64,000 bases of DNA from Lachnospiraceae bacterium. Its GTDB lineage: Bacteria; Bacillota; Clostridia; Lachnospirales; Lachnospiraceae. How positions within the stretch are numbered: the stretch's first letter is position 1; each line of letters begins with the position of its first letter. The DNA is taken from NCBI GenBank assembly GCA_017441265.1, contig JAFRYE010000051.1:1-64000 (forward strand), read 5' to 3'. Shown here piece by piece: positions 16,894-25,579 of this stretch. The notes under the pieces were generated by a model. The model saw only the letters and a list, made by a program, of their open reading frames with translations, searched no databases and was not told where the DNA came from. The position numbers and the translations under genes were made by a program.

Positions 16894-16926
16894 AAGGGCG
16901 TTTCGTTTCGGCGAAGCGCCCTTTTC
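16894..16926 (+). terminator. Terminator after XRE gene
   Basis: GGGCG-t-TTCG pairs with CGAA-g-CGCCC and is followed by TTTT. Confidence 0.75.
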
Positions 16927-17007
16927 AACTTCAATTCCGGTTTACTTTCCGATGCACCTATGATACGATAAATCAAATACATTCCCCGAGAGAAGGAGGA
17001 CAAAACC

Positions 17008-17664
17008 ATGAAGAAAACCGCGGAATCCCCGATCGTATCCGACGGTGACGATCCGTTTGTCAGCAAGAATGTGGTGCTTTGCTCAGACGGCAAATACCGC
17101 TGGGTCTACGAGATGAAACTCCTCAAAGACTTCTGGGTGCTCGGCACGATTCTGAAGATCTTCGGGGGAATCATCGCGGCCGGAGCCGTCATTTTCCTCA
17201 TCGTGGAGCTGTTCGGCGACCACGACTACCTCGGCGTCCTCAAGATGGTCGGGATCATGAGTGCGATCTTTCTCGGGCTGTCCCTGATCGGCTATCTCGT
17301 CTACGCGATCATCATGGGCGGCACCTACTGCGTCGTGTACACGCTGGACGACAAAGGCATTTTGCAGGAGCAGCAGACAAAGCAGGCACAAAAGGCCGAC
17401 TTGCTTGCCGACATTCTGACCCTCGCCAGTGCGTTGACCGGAAACGCGACAACCACGGGAATCGGGCTCTCCACCGCGAGACGAACCTCGATGTATTCAA
17501 CCTTCCAAGGCACGAAGAAAGTCACCGGCATTTGGAAAAAAGGACTTGTCAAGCTCGACTGCCTCTTAAGCCATGACAGGATCTACTGCGAGCGTGACGA
17601 TTTTGAGTTTGTATGGGATTACATCCGAAGCCGCTGTATCGGAGCGAAGGTGATCGAAAGATAA
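17008..17664 (+). CDS. Hypothetical two-span membrane protein
   Basis: 218 residues with two membrane segments, at about 47-69 (TILKIFGGIIAAGAVIFLIVELF) and 78-101 (MVGIMSAIFLGLSLIGYLVYAIIMGG). A cytoplasmic-looking tail with ILQEQQTKQAQKADLLADI and an RTSMYSTFQGTKKVTGIWKKG stretch resembles PH-like or YdbS-type domains near membranes. No known family is recognised. The ribosome site AAGGAGG is eight bases before ATG. A promoter before it would lie near TATGATACGATAAATC. It stands alone between terminators. Confidence 0.75.
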   Translation: MKKTAESPIVSDGDDPFVSKNVVLCSDGKYRWVYEMKLLKDFWVLGTILKIFGGIIAAGAVIFLIVELFGDHDYLGVLKMVGIMSAIFLGLSLIGYLVYAIIMGGTYCVVYTLDDKGILQEQQTKQAQKADLLADILTLASALTGNATTTGIGLSTARRTSMYSTFQGTKKVTGIWKKGLVKLDCLLSHDRIYCERDDFEFVWDYIRSRCIGAKVIER

Positions 17665-17697
17665 AACCGCATGGGACTTGATTTCCGAAACAAAATA

Positions 17698-17725
17698 GAG
17701 CTGCCTCCCGCAGGGGCAGCTCTTG
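17698..17725. terminator. Strong hairpin after the membrane protein gene
   Basis: AGAGCTGCC and GGCAGCTCT pair around a short loop containing CCGCAGG. A TTGATG tail follows on the plus strand. On the minus strand the flank is A/T-rich as well, so it may work in both directions. Confidence 0.55.
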
Positions 17726-17730
17726 ATGTA

Positions 17731-17886
17731 GTTTGCGACTTAAACGGCTTTCTTCCAGGTCCCTGCCCTGAAAAGGGGGCAACCCGAGGCTCCAGCGGCC
17801 TTACCCGCCGCACAAGCGGCTTGCGAACTTAACTGCCTTCTTTGACTCCTTCCCTGAAAAGAGAGCAAGTCGTGGCTCCAGCGGCC
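17731..17886. repeat. Pair of ~70-bp imperfect direct repeats
   Basis: Copy one (17731-17800) and copy two (17819-17886) share TTGCGA-CTTAA at the left, CCCTGAAAAG in the middle and GGCTCCAGCGGCC at the right, 88 bases apart. They lie between two convergent genes and encode nothing convincing. The GGCTCCAGCGGCC/GGCCGCTGGAGCC ends suggest a dispersed extragenic repeat family. The flanks have no inverted ends. Confidence 0.55.
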
Positions 17887-17949
17887 ACACCTACTACATC
17901 TGCAAGTATTATAGCAAGTCGGAAGCACAGTGTCAAGGGATGCAATACT

Positions 17950-19098
17950 TTACATCCCCGTCGTCTTTCGGAGACGCTTTTCAAGGTCTGTAAATCTCGA
18001 ATCTTTTCGCACAAAATCAAAACAATCGTCTTTCATGATTTCAAGAAGGAATGCCGTAGGTTTGTTTTGGCCTTTTATGCGAAAACCTCCGTATTCCTGC
18101 CCTCGCAGGAACAGGGACGTGTGTGTTCTTTTCTTTTCGTTTTTCAGAAACGCCGCACCGTGATTGGCTGCCTCCTCTAAGTGCGTCAGTGTCTTCTCAC
18201 AATCTTTTTCATCGCATGCTGTGAAGTGGGCAATGTGATAATGCGCAAGCATCAGGGCATCATGGAAGAGACCGAAATCTCCGTCCTCAAACAGAACGTG
18301 CAACAAATCGATGACCTTTTGTGCCAAAGCCGCCCGCTCCGCCCGGGTATATGCGAAACTGCCGTCCTCAAATCTTACATTGCAATCCAGCATTGTACAG
18401 AGCGACTTTACGTGCAAAACCATTTCACTTTGTATGCTTTTATATCTGTCGCGGTCCCTACCGAAAGTGGATAACAATGCTTCCCTGCAGACCGTCATGC
18501 CGGGCATATCCTGTGCGATTGCAATGGCTTTTTCCGCTTCCCCTAACAGAGAATAGGAGAAACAGAGCATCAGTCTTGCGAAGTCAACACTTGATGAATC
18601 CCTGCACTCGTTTATAATTGTTTGTGCAAGATCAATGCACTTGTGAAGATACTTCTCATTGACGGATGCATTTGCCGAATGCTCTTTCCCGGACTCTTGA
18701 TCGGCCATTTGAGGATTGGGCGTAGCCACGCAGTGACAGAGAGTCATCATTGTTGTCATAAGGTCGTAACTTCCCGGGAATCGCACAAGTGCATTCGTGA
18801 GCAATTCCTCTGCCTCGGCATAGTGCGCCCGTTGCATCAAATGCTTTGCTTCGACATCTATCCTCTTAATTTCCGCATCGTCCTGCTCGCGATTGATTTC
18901 AAGCAATTCATCGGAAGAGACCTTCAGTATGTGGCAGAGAATGGGTATTGTGCAGAGATCGGGCATGGTTCTTCCGTTCTCCCATTGTGAGACGGCGGAC
19001 ACGGAAACGCCAAGCTGGTCCGCCAGACGTTCCTGCGTAATGCCTGCTGCCTTACGAAGCTTTGCAATCGTGCTACCCAGGTTTTTTATGGTTTTCAT
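17950..19098 (-). CDS. XRE-type HTH regulator with TPR-like region
   Basis: 382 residues. The N-terminal Cro/C1 domain reads TIAKLRKAAGITQERLADQLGVSVSAVSQWENGRTMPDLCTIPIL. The rest is helical with TPR-like character (AKHLMQRAHYAEAEELLTNALVRFPGSYDLM, FARLMLCFSYSLLGEAEKAIAIAQ). It has the same architecture as the gene at 15851 but is clearly divergent from it. A/T-rich sequence of 164 bases separates it from the next minus-strand gene. Cysteine content is high for such a protein (for example CHCV, CTMLDC, CDEKDCEK), perhaps a hint of redox or metal sensing; that is a guess. Confidence 0.85.
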   Translation of the reverse strand: MKTIKNLGSTIAKLRKAAGITQERLADQLGVSVSAVSQWENGRTMPDLCTIPILCHILKVSSDELLEINREQDDAEIKRIDVEAKHLMQRAHYAEAEELLTNALVRFPGSYDLMTTMMTLCHCVATPNPQMADQESGKEHSANASVNEKYLHKCIDLAQTIINECRDSSSVDFARLMLCFSYSLLGEAEKAIAIAQDMPGMTVCREALLSTFGRDRDRYKSIQSEMVLHVKSLCTMLDCNVRFEDGSFAYTRAERAALAQKVIDLLHVLFEDGDFGLFHDALMLAHYHIAHFTACDEKDCEKTLTHLEEAANHGAAFLKNEKKRTHTSLFLRGQEYGGFRIKGQNKPTAFLLEIMKDDCFDFVRKDSRFTDLEKRLRKTTGM

Positions 19099-19262
19099 GA
19101 TTTACCTTCTCCCCCCTTTTCTCGTTTTGAGTTACAGCGACTATCCTTACTATAAGACGTTTGAATGAAAATGAAAAGAGAGCATTTTTCAGAGAACTTA
19201 AGCGCCGCTTAATAAATTTGATTCGACTTTTTTGGTGTTCTTTTGAGAGTTTAGGTGACTAT

Positions 19263-20099
19263 TCAGCTTTGCAGGAATTGTTGTATGACCGCCCTTATCT
19301 CGTCGGTGCCGAGGGGATCCGCCGTAGTTTCTTCGGTAAGGATCAGATTGTTGCCGAGAGATATGCCGCTTTTTCGCAACTGTTTTACCTTGAAAACAGC
19401 TTGCGTAGCGTACTCCCGGTCATCCATCATTCCGCGATGTTCCCAGTAGAAGATTTTTCGTTTCATTACGTGAAGCAGTGTGAAGTCCGGATAGATTGTT
19501 TTCCCGTTTGCCAGCGTCAACGGACACTCATATTTGTACGGTATCCCAAGGGAATCCAGTGTATTAGCTATCGTTAATTCGGATTTCGAGCGAACGCGCT
19601 CTTTCCGTTTTGTCTCATACAGCGGCAAATACTCCGGGATTTCTTTTCGTTCGAAGGGAATTGCCATCCACATTTTGGCATAATCTTCATCGGAGATATC
19701 AACGGGGGTTATTACGGACTTGACCTCATCCGGAGCGCCGGAATACAGTTGCCGGATTTTGTTCACATACGATTCTGACTTTTTATTGAGGATTTGAAGC
19801 GCCTGCAGTTCATCACCTACGATCTTGAGGAGCCTTTCGTCTTACATCTTTTGTGCAAATGTCTTAATCGTTTCAATCTCGGATTTTGGGATATACCGTC
19901 CGCTTTTCTCGCCCTTGTTTTCCTTCAGATAAAACTGAACGCGCCTGCCTTTTGCTGAAACAATATGTATCTTGCCTTCCGGAGCCTTGGCGAGGGAATG
20001 TTCTCGCGCTTCTTTTATCTTTGTCAGTTCTTGATAGCGTCTGCTGGCCTCCTCGTATAGGTTTGTCGTTCTGATGAATTTGTTGAGTCTTATCTCCAT
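19263..20099 (-). pseudogene. PD-(D/E)XK-like gene interrupted by an in-frame TAA
   Basis: A strong site AAAGGAGGAAAGTAAG starts an 85-residue frame (MEIRLNKFIRTT ... GRYIPKSEIETIKTFAQKM) that ends at TAA (19842-19844). The same frame then continues at once as DERLLKIVGDELQALQIL and runs on for 192 residues to a TGA. The second part has a nuclease-like core: RSKSE, then IYPDF, then FYWEH, spaced like E...PD...ExH of the PD-(D/E)XK fold. As I recall the family, relatives are single proteins of about 280 residues with a Tyr near this junction, so one base change (TAT/TAC to TAA) would explain the break. A GTG at 19766 might restart translation. Upstream lies the 63-bp hairpin array. Confidence 0.7.
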
Positions 20100-20183
20100 C
20101 TTACTTTCCTCCTTTGCACACTGAATTGTTGAATTGCTGGTTTCGGCATTGTTGCGGTGTCGACGGTGGCTGCCCGAAGCGTC

Positions 20184-20746
20184 GACATCGGAAAAAGAGT
20201 ATTGCGAAAAAGCCGATGTTTCTGGCACTCCGGCGAGGCAGGCCATGACATCGGGATAGGAGAATTGTGTGATTTCCGATGTTTCTGACGCCCTTGCGAG
20301 GCAGGCCATGACATCGGGATAGGAGAATTGTGAGGTTTCCGATGTTTCTGGCGCCCTTGCGAGCCAGACCATGACATCGGGATAGGAGAATTGTGAGGTT
20401 TCCGATGTTTCCGGCGCCCTTGCGAGGCAGGCCATGACATCGGGATAGGAGAATTGTGAGGTTTCCGATGTTTCTGGCGTTCCGGCGAGGCAAGCCATGA
20501 CATCGGGATAGGAGAATTGTGAGGTTTCCGATGTTTCTGGCGTTCCGGCGAGGCAGGCCATGACATCGGGATAGGGGAATTAAGTGATTCCCGATGTTTC
20601 TGGCGTTCCGGCGAGGCAGGCCATGACATCGGAATAGGGGAATTAAGTGATTTCCGATGTTCCCGGCGCTCCGGCGAGGCAGACCGTGACATCGGAAAAG
20701 CAAGATTAGCTAGTTTCCGATGCCCCGGAAAAAATCCGGGGCATCG
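20184..20746. repeat. Nine tandem 63-bp hairpin units
   Basis: GACATCGG begins at 20184, 20247, 20310, 20373, 20436, 20499, 20562, 20625 and 20688: exactly 63 bases each time. Every unit holds an inverted repeat ACATCGGna ... tnCCGATGT spanning about 35 bases, then a conserved ~28-base G+C-rich spacer (TTCTGGCGTTCCGGCGAGGC). Arm changes compensate each other: the unit at 20562 has GGGA with TCCC, the unit at 20625 has GGAA with TTCC. Since 63 is a multiple of three, three minus-strand frames stay open, which explains the apparent repeat proteins. The last unit ends in the larger hairpin CGATGCCCCGG/CCGGGGCATCG (20718-20746), which also lies just after guaA. The array lies between guaA and the broken nuclease-like gene, upstream of the latter. 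Confidence 0.9.
20718..20746 (-). terminator. Eleven-base-pair stem downstream of guaA
   Basis: CGATGCCCCGG and CCGGGGCATCG enclose a seven-base A-rich loop, 15 bases after the guaA stop. The stem is very stable but has no T-run, so it may terminate or only stabilise the guaA transcript. It reuses the CCGATG arm of the last 63-bp unit. Confidence 0.5.
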
Positions 20747-20761
20747 ATGACAAAATCTATT

Positions 20762-21745
20762 TTACTCCCACTCAATCGTGCCGGTGGGCTTCGGAGTCAG
20801 GTCGTAGAGGACTCGGTTGATGCCCGGAACCTCGGTGATGATGCGCTTCACGATCTTGTTCAGAACATCGTAAGGAATTTCCTCGATGGTGGCGCTCATG
20901 GCGTCGCGGGTGTTGACCGCACGGATGACAACGAAGTTTTCAACGGCGCGGAGATTGTCGCGAACGCCGACGCTCTTAAGGTCGGGAACGATCGTGAAAT
21001 ACTGCCATACTTTGCCGGCGAGACCGGCTTTATCGAATTCGTCACGGAGAATGGCGTCGGACTCGCGAACGAGCTCCAAGCGGTCGCGGGTGATGGCGCC
21101 GGTGCAGCGAACGCCGAGGCCGGGACCCGGGAACGGCTGACGGTATACCATGTTGTCCGGAAGACCGAGTTCTTTGCCGACAACGCGAACCTCGTCCTTG
21201 AAGAGGAGTTTGATGGGCTCTACGAGACCTTCGAAGTGAATGTCCTCGGGAAGGCCGCCTACATTGTGATGAGCCTTGACGGGGCCGCTCTCGAGAATGT
21301 CGGGGTAGATGGTTCCCTGAGCGAGGAAATCAACGCCCTTAAGTTTGCGGGCTTCCTCCTCGAACACGCGGATGAACTCCTCACCGATGATCTTTCTCTT
21401 GCGCTCAGGCTCGGCAACGCCAGCGAGCTTGTCGAGGAAGCGGTCAACCGCATCGACATAAATGAGGTTGGCGTTCATCTGGTTCTTGAAAACCTCGATG
21501 ACCTGCTCGGGCTCGCCCTTGCGAAGAAGTCCGTGGTTCACGTGCACACACACGAGATTTTGGCCGATTGCCTTAATCAGAAGCGCTGCAACAACGGAGC
21601 TGTCGACGCCGCCCGAAAGAGCAAGCAGAACCTTCTTGTCACCGACCTGCGCCTTTACCGCGGCAATCTGCTCGTCGATAAATGCCTTCGCAAGCTCGTG
21701 AGTGGTGATGCGTTCCATAGTATCCGGTCTTTTGTTACTGTCCAT
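20762..21745 (-). CDS. guaA: GMP synthase, ATP-pyrophosphatase subunit only
   Basis: 327 residues covering only the synthetase half of GMP synthase. The PP-loop LLALSGGVDSSVVAALL starts near residue 35, then comes VHVNHGLLRKGE. The C-terminal dimerisation domain has RQPFPGPGLGVRCTGAITRDRL and ends KPTGTIEWE. The usual N-terminal class I glutaminase domain (~190 residues) is absent, as in archaeal and some Clostridial split enzymes, so a separate GATase or free ammonia must feed it. The start MDSNKR follows GGAGGG by eight bases. The promoter TTGACA-17-TATCCT is seen upstream. The reaction is XMP to GMP with ATP. Confidence 0.94.
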   Translation of the reverse strand: MDSNKRPDTMERITTHELAKAFIDEQIAAVKAQVGDKKVLLALSGGVDSSVVAALLIKAIGQNLVCVHVNHGLLRKGEPEQVIEVFKNQMNANLIYVDAVDRFLDKLAGVAEPERKRKIIGEEFIRVFEEEARKLKGVDFLAQGTIYPDILESGPVKAHHNVGGLPEDIHFEGLVEPIKLLFKDEVRVVGKELGLPDNMVYRQPFPGPGLGVRCTGAITRDRLELVRESDAILRDEFDKAGLAGKVWQYFTIVPDLKSVGVRDNLRAVENFVVIRAVNTRDAMSATIEEIPYDVLNKIVKRIITEVPGINRVLYDLTPKPTGTIEWE

Positions 21746-21790
21746 AAGTACGTACCCTCCGTGATGATAGTTGCTTAAAAGCATACATTA

Positions 21791-21819
21791 AGGATAAATC
21801 CAACGGGAATGTTTGTCAA
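21791..21819 (-). promoter_or_regulatory. guaA promoter
   Basis: On the minus strand TTGACA (21814-21819) and TATCCT (21791-21796) are 17 bases apart, 46 bases before the guaA start. No purine riboswitch was recognised in the short leader. Confidence 0.7.
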
Positions 21820-21919
21820 GGAAATGTCCCGCCCGGAGGGGGCGTTTCGAAGGAGTCGGGACGGCGGTCGGCGGGGGAGAGGGAAAAGTTGAATTTTTAT
21901 TGAAAAATACTGATTTTCT

Positions 21920-21949
21920 TTGACATAACAGGTCGAAAAATGATATGCT
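21920..21949 (+). promoter_or_regulatory. Promoter of the six-gene membrane protein array
   Basis: TTGACA (21920-21925) and TATGCT (21944-21949) are 18 bases apart. The last ten bases of the spacer are a copy of the dispersed word, CGAAAAATGA. It lies 50 bases before the first gene of the array. Confidence 0.65.
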
Positions 21950-21999
21950 TATGTAAATATTATTTGCGCAGTAAACAGCAAAAGGGGGGGCTGTTTTGT

Positions 22000-23712
22000 A
22001 TGAACGATAACGCAGTGGATAACATGCAAAATGCAGACAAAGAAGCAAGAAAACTCAAATTGAAGCGGGTGCTTCGCATGGTGCCCATATTTCTTGTACT
22101 GGCGGCAATCATGACGTATTGTATCGTCATCATTTTCACGGAAGATAAGAAACCGTCCAAGCCCGCGAAAAACGGCGTCACGGTCGAGAACAAGACGATC
22201 GAGAACGCTTATCTGACGTACAATATCCGCGGAGTCGGCAATGGTGGGTCATTTGACGAAACCATGGCGATCGGCGCACCGACCGAGTTCTATGTCATGT
22301 CGGAAAAAGAGTGGGAATCGCACTACACGATGCTCACGAAAAATGACATGAAGGAACCTCTTCTGGAGATCACGATCTCCAATCTTCCGGGTGTTTTGAT
22401 CCGGATCGATCCCAGATTGAAAGACAAAGATAACGCATTGACGGTTTCCGAGAACGGCAATGTTTTGTTTGCTGCGGCGATCCCGGTTTCGTGGAAAAAC
22501 GGCGACGACAAGGACAGCGTGTGGTTTCATGATGTGACCGGTGACGGTTTTCCCGATGTGCTCGTAAACAACACCCACTCGGGGACAAAAAACCGCTTCG
22601 GTCTGTACGACATCAAAAACGGAAAATCCTATCAGATGGAGACGGAAGACGATCTGTATGAACTCAAGGTCGAGTTTGATAACGTGGCCGTCTGGCTTAA
22701 AGAGTTTTCGAACAAAGAGAGTATTGCCGGCAATTGGCCGTACAAAGGAGCCGTAAAGGGGCGCTTCGCCGTCCGTGACAACCAGCTGAAGGTGGTTGTG
22801 GATGAAAAGCCGATCGACGACGTGCCGGTCACCGATCCGCCTTTGGAGATTTATCGGTGGTTTGACCGGGATGACGGTGATGAGCAGGTAAAGCGGGTCA
22901 TCCGGCTGGCGGAGAACCCGGATACCGTTTTTGTGGTTGAGCGAACGTATGCGTACTATCAGTTACCGAGCGGGGAATTAAACTTCTGGTCGGATTCCGA
23001 GGTCACGGCGGCGTATTTCTTTGATCTGGACGGAGACGGAAAGAGGGATTTATTTTTCGCAAAAGAAGGAAACGGACCGGATTATCGGAATCTTTGCCGA
23101 TGGGACGGCGCGTTCCGGCCCGAGGAGATAATCGGCTGGGTGTACGGCAGATATTATATTGTCGGCACCGAGTTGTTTTTAAAGTTTCGCAGAACAACGG
23201 ACAAAGACCGGATCGTTGTGATGCAACCGATCTTCTTCAACGGCAAGATCGAATTGCTGCGGGATGTCCCGTACGGCGAGTCATTTCCCTGGGACGGTGA
23301 GAGCATAATCCGGTTGGCCGCTTACCCGGATACGTATTACGATCTGAAAGAGCGTAAAATCTACCGCGAGGACGCGGACGGATCAGTGTACGAGGAAGAC
23401 AATTTTCTGAAACGGCGTGAGTTCGGGCGGGCTTATCTGACGGATCTGAACGGCGACGGCATTCAGGAATTCTGCGCAATGGAGATCATCAGCTACAACA
23501 GCGGGGTTGACTCGACGGTTTTGGGGAATATAATTGCGGATATGCGTGAGAATGCCGTGATCGAAGAACTGCCCGGATCATACAAGTTCGGTTGGTATGA
23601 TGAAGCGCTGTGGGTGGTGCCGGAGGATTACAAGGATCTGGACGGTGCCGGCAGAGAAGCGCGCATCGGGCGGCCGTTCCTCGTAAACGGAACTCTCACG
23701 TACAGCAAATAG
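22000..23712 (+). CDS. Array gene 1: anchored EF-hand/FG-GAP-like protein
   Basis: 570 residues. A ~27-residue basic cytoplasmic head (EARKLKLKRVLRM) precedes one membrane span (VPIFLVLAAIMTYCIVIIF, ~28-46), and everything after is outside. Three acidic calcium-type loops stand near residues 178 (DVTGDGFPDVL), 342 (DLDGDGKRDLFF) and 482 (DLNGDGIQEFC), as in FG-GAP/VCBS propeller or EF-hand repeats. It ends GRPFLVNGTLTYSK. The start is the ATG after AAAGGGGGGG, not the longer frame. First of six tandem paralogues, 35 bases before the next. Function unknown. Confidence 0.8.
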   Translation: MNDNAVDNMQNADKEARKLKLKRVLRMVPIFLVLAAIMTYCIVIIFTEDKKPSKPAKNGVTVENKTIENAYLTYNIRGVGNGGSFDETMAIGAPTEFYVMSEKEWESHYTMLTKNDMKEPLLEITISNLPGVLIRIDPRLKDKDNALTVSENGNVLFAAAIPVSWKNGDDKDSVWFHDVTGDGFPDVLVNNTHSGTKNRFGLYDIKNGKSYQMETEDDLYELKVEFDNVAVWLKEFSNKESIAGNWPYKGAVKGRFAVRDNQLKVVVDEKPIDDVPVTDPPLEIYRWFDRDDGDEQVKRVIRLAENPDTVFVVERTYAYYQLPSGELNFWSDSEVTAAYFFDLDGDGKRDLFFAKEGNGPDYRNLCRWDGAFRPEEIIGWVYGRYYIVGTELFLKFRRTTDKDRIVVMQPIFFNGKIELLRDVPYGESFPWDGESIIRLAAYPDTYYDLKERKIYREDADGSVYEEDNFLKRREFGRAYLTDLNGDGIQEFCAMEIISYNSGVDSTVLGNIIADMRENAVIEELPGSYKFGWYDEALWVVPEDYKDLDGAGREARIGRPFLVNGTLTYSK

Positions 23713-23747
23713 AATGGCGGCACGTTGAATAGCGGTATGGGGGTAAC

Positions 23748-25550
23748 ATGAACAACAAGGAAAATGACGGAAGTTCATTTGATTTCAGGTCGCTTCTGGA
23801 ACAGTTTCCGGAGGAGGACACGGAGATCGAGGAGACTTCGGAAGAGATCGTGGCGGAGGACGACGAAAGCCCGAAGCGGCGGTCTCGGAAAATGCTGCCG
23901 ATCATTCTGGTAGCGGCACTCATCGCCGTTGTCTGCGGAGCTGTGGCATGGTTCGGCCGCAAACCGAAGAATACCAAGCCGGTGACGTACACGATCCAGG
24001 CGTATGTGCGTGGAGAACTCGTCAACGAAGACGCTGCCAAGCCGATGCAGATCACCGTGGACAAGGCACCCTACCTTTTGGAGGAAGATGATTGGGAGAC
24101 AGAGTTTCGTGAGATACAGTATCGTTTTTCGACAGGTGGAGTCATCGAAAGAGACGGTTTGTACATCACGATATCGTCATTTCCGAACATAGAGATCAGC
24201 TTTACTAAAGCGTTCGGCGAGGACACAATGGTTCTTGTTGTTCGTGAGAACGGGGAACGATTGTTTGAACAGTCGTATGACGCCGATTTGGACGAGGAAG
24301 ACTATGATTCCCACGATAACATCTGGTTCTATGACATGAATGGAGATGGTTATCCGGAGTTGTTGACGGAGAAAACAGATGAGGATGACGGTTACCTGCA
24401 ATTTGATGCGTACGATATCAAAAACCGCAAGCAGTATTCATACAGCGGAAAAGTAATGATTTGTGAGTTTTTCTCCGAATCCGGGTCCCTGATTGCTTAT
24501 GCCGCCATTGTGGGGCATGAGAGTGGTTCGTCCGGGGACGGCGAGGACGAAGGTCCGGGTACGTATGCGTACTATACGGGCTCGTTTCTCCTGAAGGACG
24601 GAAAACTGGTGCTTAAAGATCGAAAACCCGATATAGCATTTGACGACATTCCGATTTTGCAATCGGCCCCGGGTGAAACCTGCTGCTGGTTTGAAACAAC
24701 CGAAAGCGAGTTGCCGCAAAGGCAGATGATACGTCTTCCGGAAGATCCCGATGTTGCGTATGTGGTCGATAAGAGGTTCCTGTATAAGATGTTGTCGGAC
24801 GGGACAATCTTTTCGTGGAACCGGGGGGCCGCAACCTGCGCGTATTGTACGGACATTGACGGGGACGATATCCGGGAAGTGATATTCGGTTTCCCGACGG
24901 AGGAAGGGCGATGGGTTTTCGCAACATATTCCCCTCAGTCGTCTTTATTTGTGGGGCTTACGGAAGGCGAGCCTATGATCAAAGACGGGAAATTTAAGAT
25001 CAGAACTATCGACGGTTACGAATGCAAAGGGGTATTGGTGCCGGAAGGTTTTCAACATTTCAGTGTCACCGGCAGTTTCGAAGTGGAGACCACGGAACCT
25101 TTTTACTGGTCTCATGAGCTCTTAACCAAACTGGTTCTGCCGACATTGCCCGGCTATCAGTTTGTATGGCATTCCGAATACGATACCGGTCCGCAGTCCT
25201 ATTTCTGCGAAGCTGTCACACGGATCGACAGCGAAGGTAAAGAGGAACTGGTTGTCCGAACCGACGATTCTGAATACATCAACAAAATGTATATCGGCGA
25301 TCTGGACGATGACGGTATTCAGGATTTGTGTGTTACATTGTATACTTACGATCCCGAGGGGGATCAGGACGTGTTTATGAGCGTTGTCATTGATTTGAAG
25401 AACCTGAAATTGCTTGCAAAAAGCGAGTTCAATCAGAGGGTCATGCTGGATTGGGTTTCCCATGAGTTCGTTCTGGTCGATGAGAATATCGGTAACCTAC
25501 TGGGAGTTGCAACGATCAAAGACGGAAAGATCGTTGTTGCAGGAGAATAA
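23748..25550 (+). CDS. Array gene 2: anchored EF-hand/FG-GAP-like protein
   Basis: 600 residues. The head differs from gene 1: acidic SSFDFRSLLEQFPEEDTEIEETSEEI and then RRSRKMLPIILVAALIAVVCGAVAW as the span. It pairs with gene 3 as a second subtype of the array. Outer loops: DMNGDGYPELL, DIDGDDIREVIFG and DLDDDGIQDLC. The motif YDIKNRKQYSYSG after the first loop recurs in the paralogues. The frame opens with ATG after GGGGGTAAC. Stretches between the loops are well diverged from gene 1, so the duplication is not recent. Confidence 0.78.
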   Translation: MNNKENDGSSFDFRSLLEQFPEEDTEIEETSEEIVAEDDESPKRRSRKMLPIILVAALIAVVCGAVAWFGRKPKNTKPVTYTIQAYVRGELVNEDAAKPMQITVDKAPYLLEEDDWETEFREIQYRFSTGGVIERDGLYITISSFPNIEISFTKAFGEDTMVLVVRENGERLFEQSYDADLDEEDYDSHDNIWFYDMNGDGYPELLTEKTDEDDGYLQFDAYDIKNRKQYSYSGKVMICEFFSESGSLIAYAAIVGHESGSSGDGEDEGPGTYAYYTGSFLLKDGKLVLKDRKPDIAFDDIPILQSAPGETCCWFETTESELPQRQMIRLPEDPDVAYVVDKRFLYKMLSDGTIFSWNRGAATCAYCTDIDGDDIREVIFGFPTEEGRWVFATYSPQSSLFVGLTEGEPMIKDGKFKIRTIDGYECKGVLVPEGFQHFSVTGSFEVETTEPFYWSHELLTKLVLPTLPGYQFVWHSEYDTGPQSYFCEAVTRIDSEGKEELVVRTDDSEYINKMYIGDLDDDGIQDLCVTLYTYDPEGDQDVFMSVVIDLKNLKLLAKSEFNQRVMLDWVSHEFVLVDENIGNLLGVATIKDGKIVVAGE

Positions 25551-25579
25551 ACTTTTCGATTCAAATATGGGGGGAACGT

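Noticed and set aside
20090..20703. Three overlapping minus-strand repeat proteins (MACLAG..., MSRSAS..., MLFRCH...) across the 63-bp array
   Set aside because: 63 is a multiple of three, so all minus-strand frames stay open by construction. The good ribosome site lies after the array, before MEIRLNKF.
20184..20746. CRISPR array
   Set aside because: Spacers between the hairpins are conserved instead of unique, and no cas gene is present.
20720..21778. 352-codon plus-strand frame opposite guaA
   Set aside because: guaA is unmistakable on the minus strand; the opposite frame is open only through G+C-rich codon bias.
21746..21830. Purine riboswitch before guaA
   Set aside because: The leader between the promoter and ATG is only about 45 bases and shows none of the conserved loop sequences.
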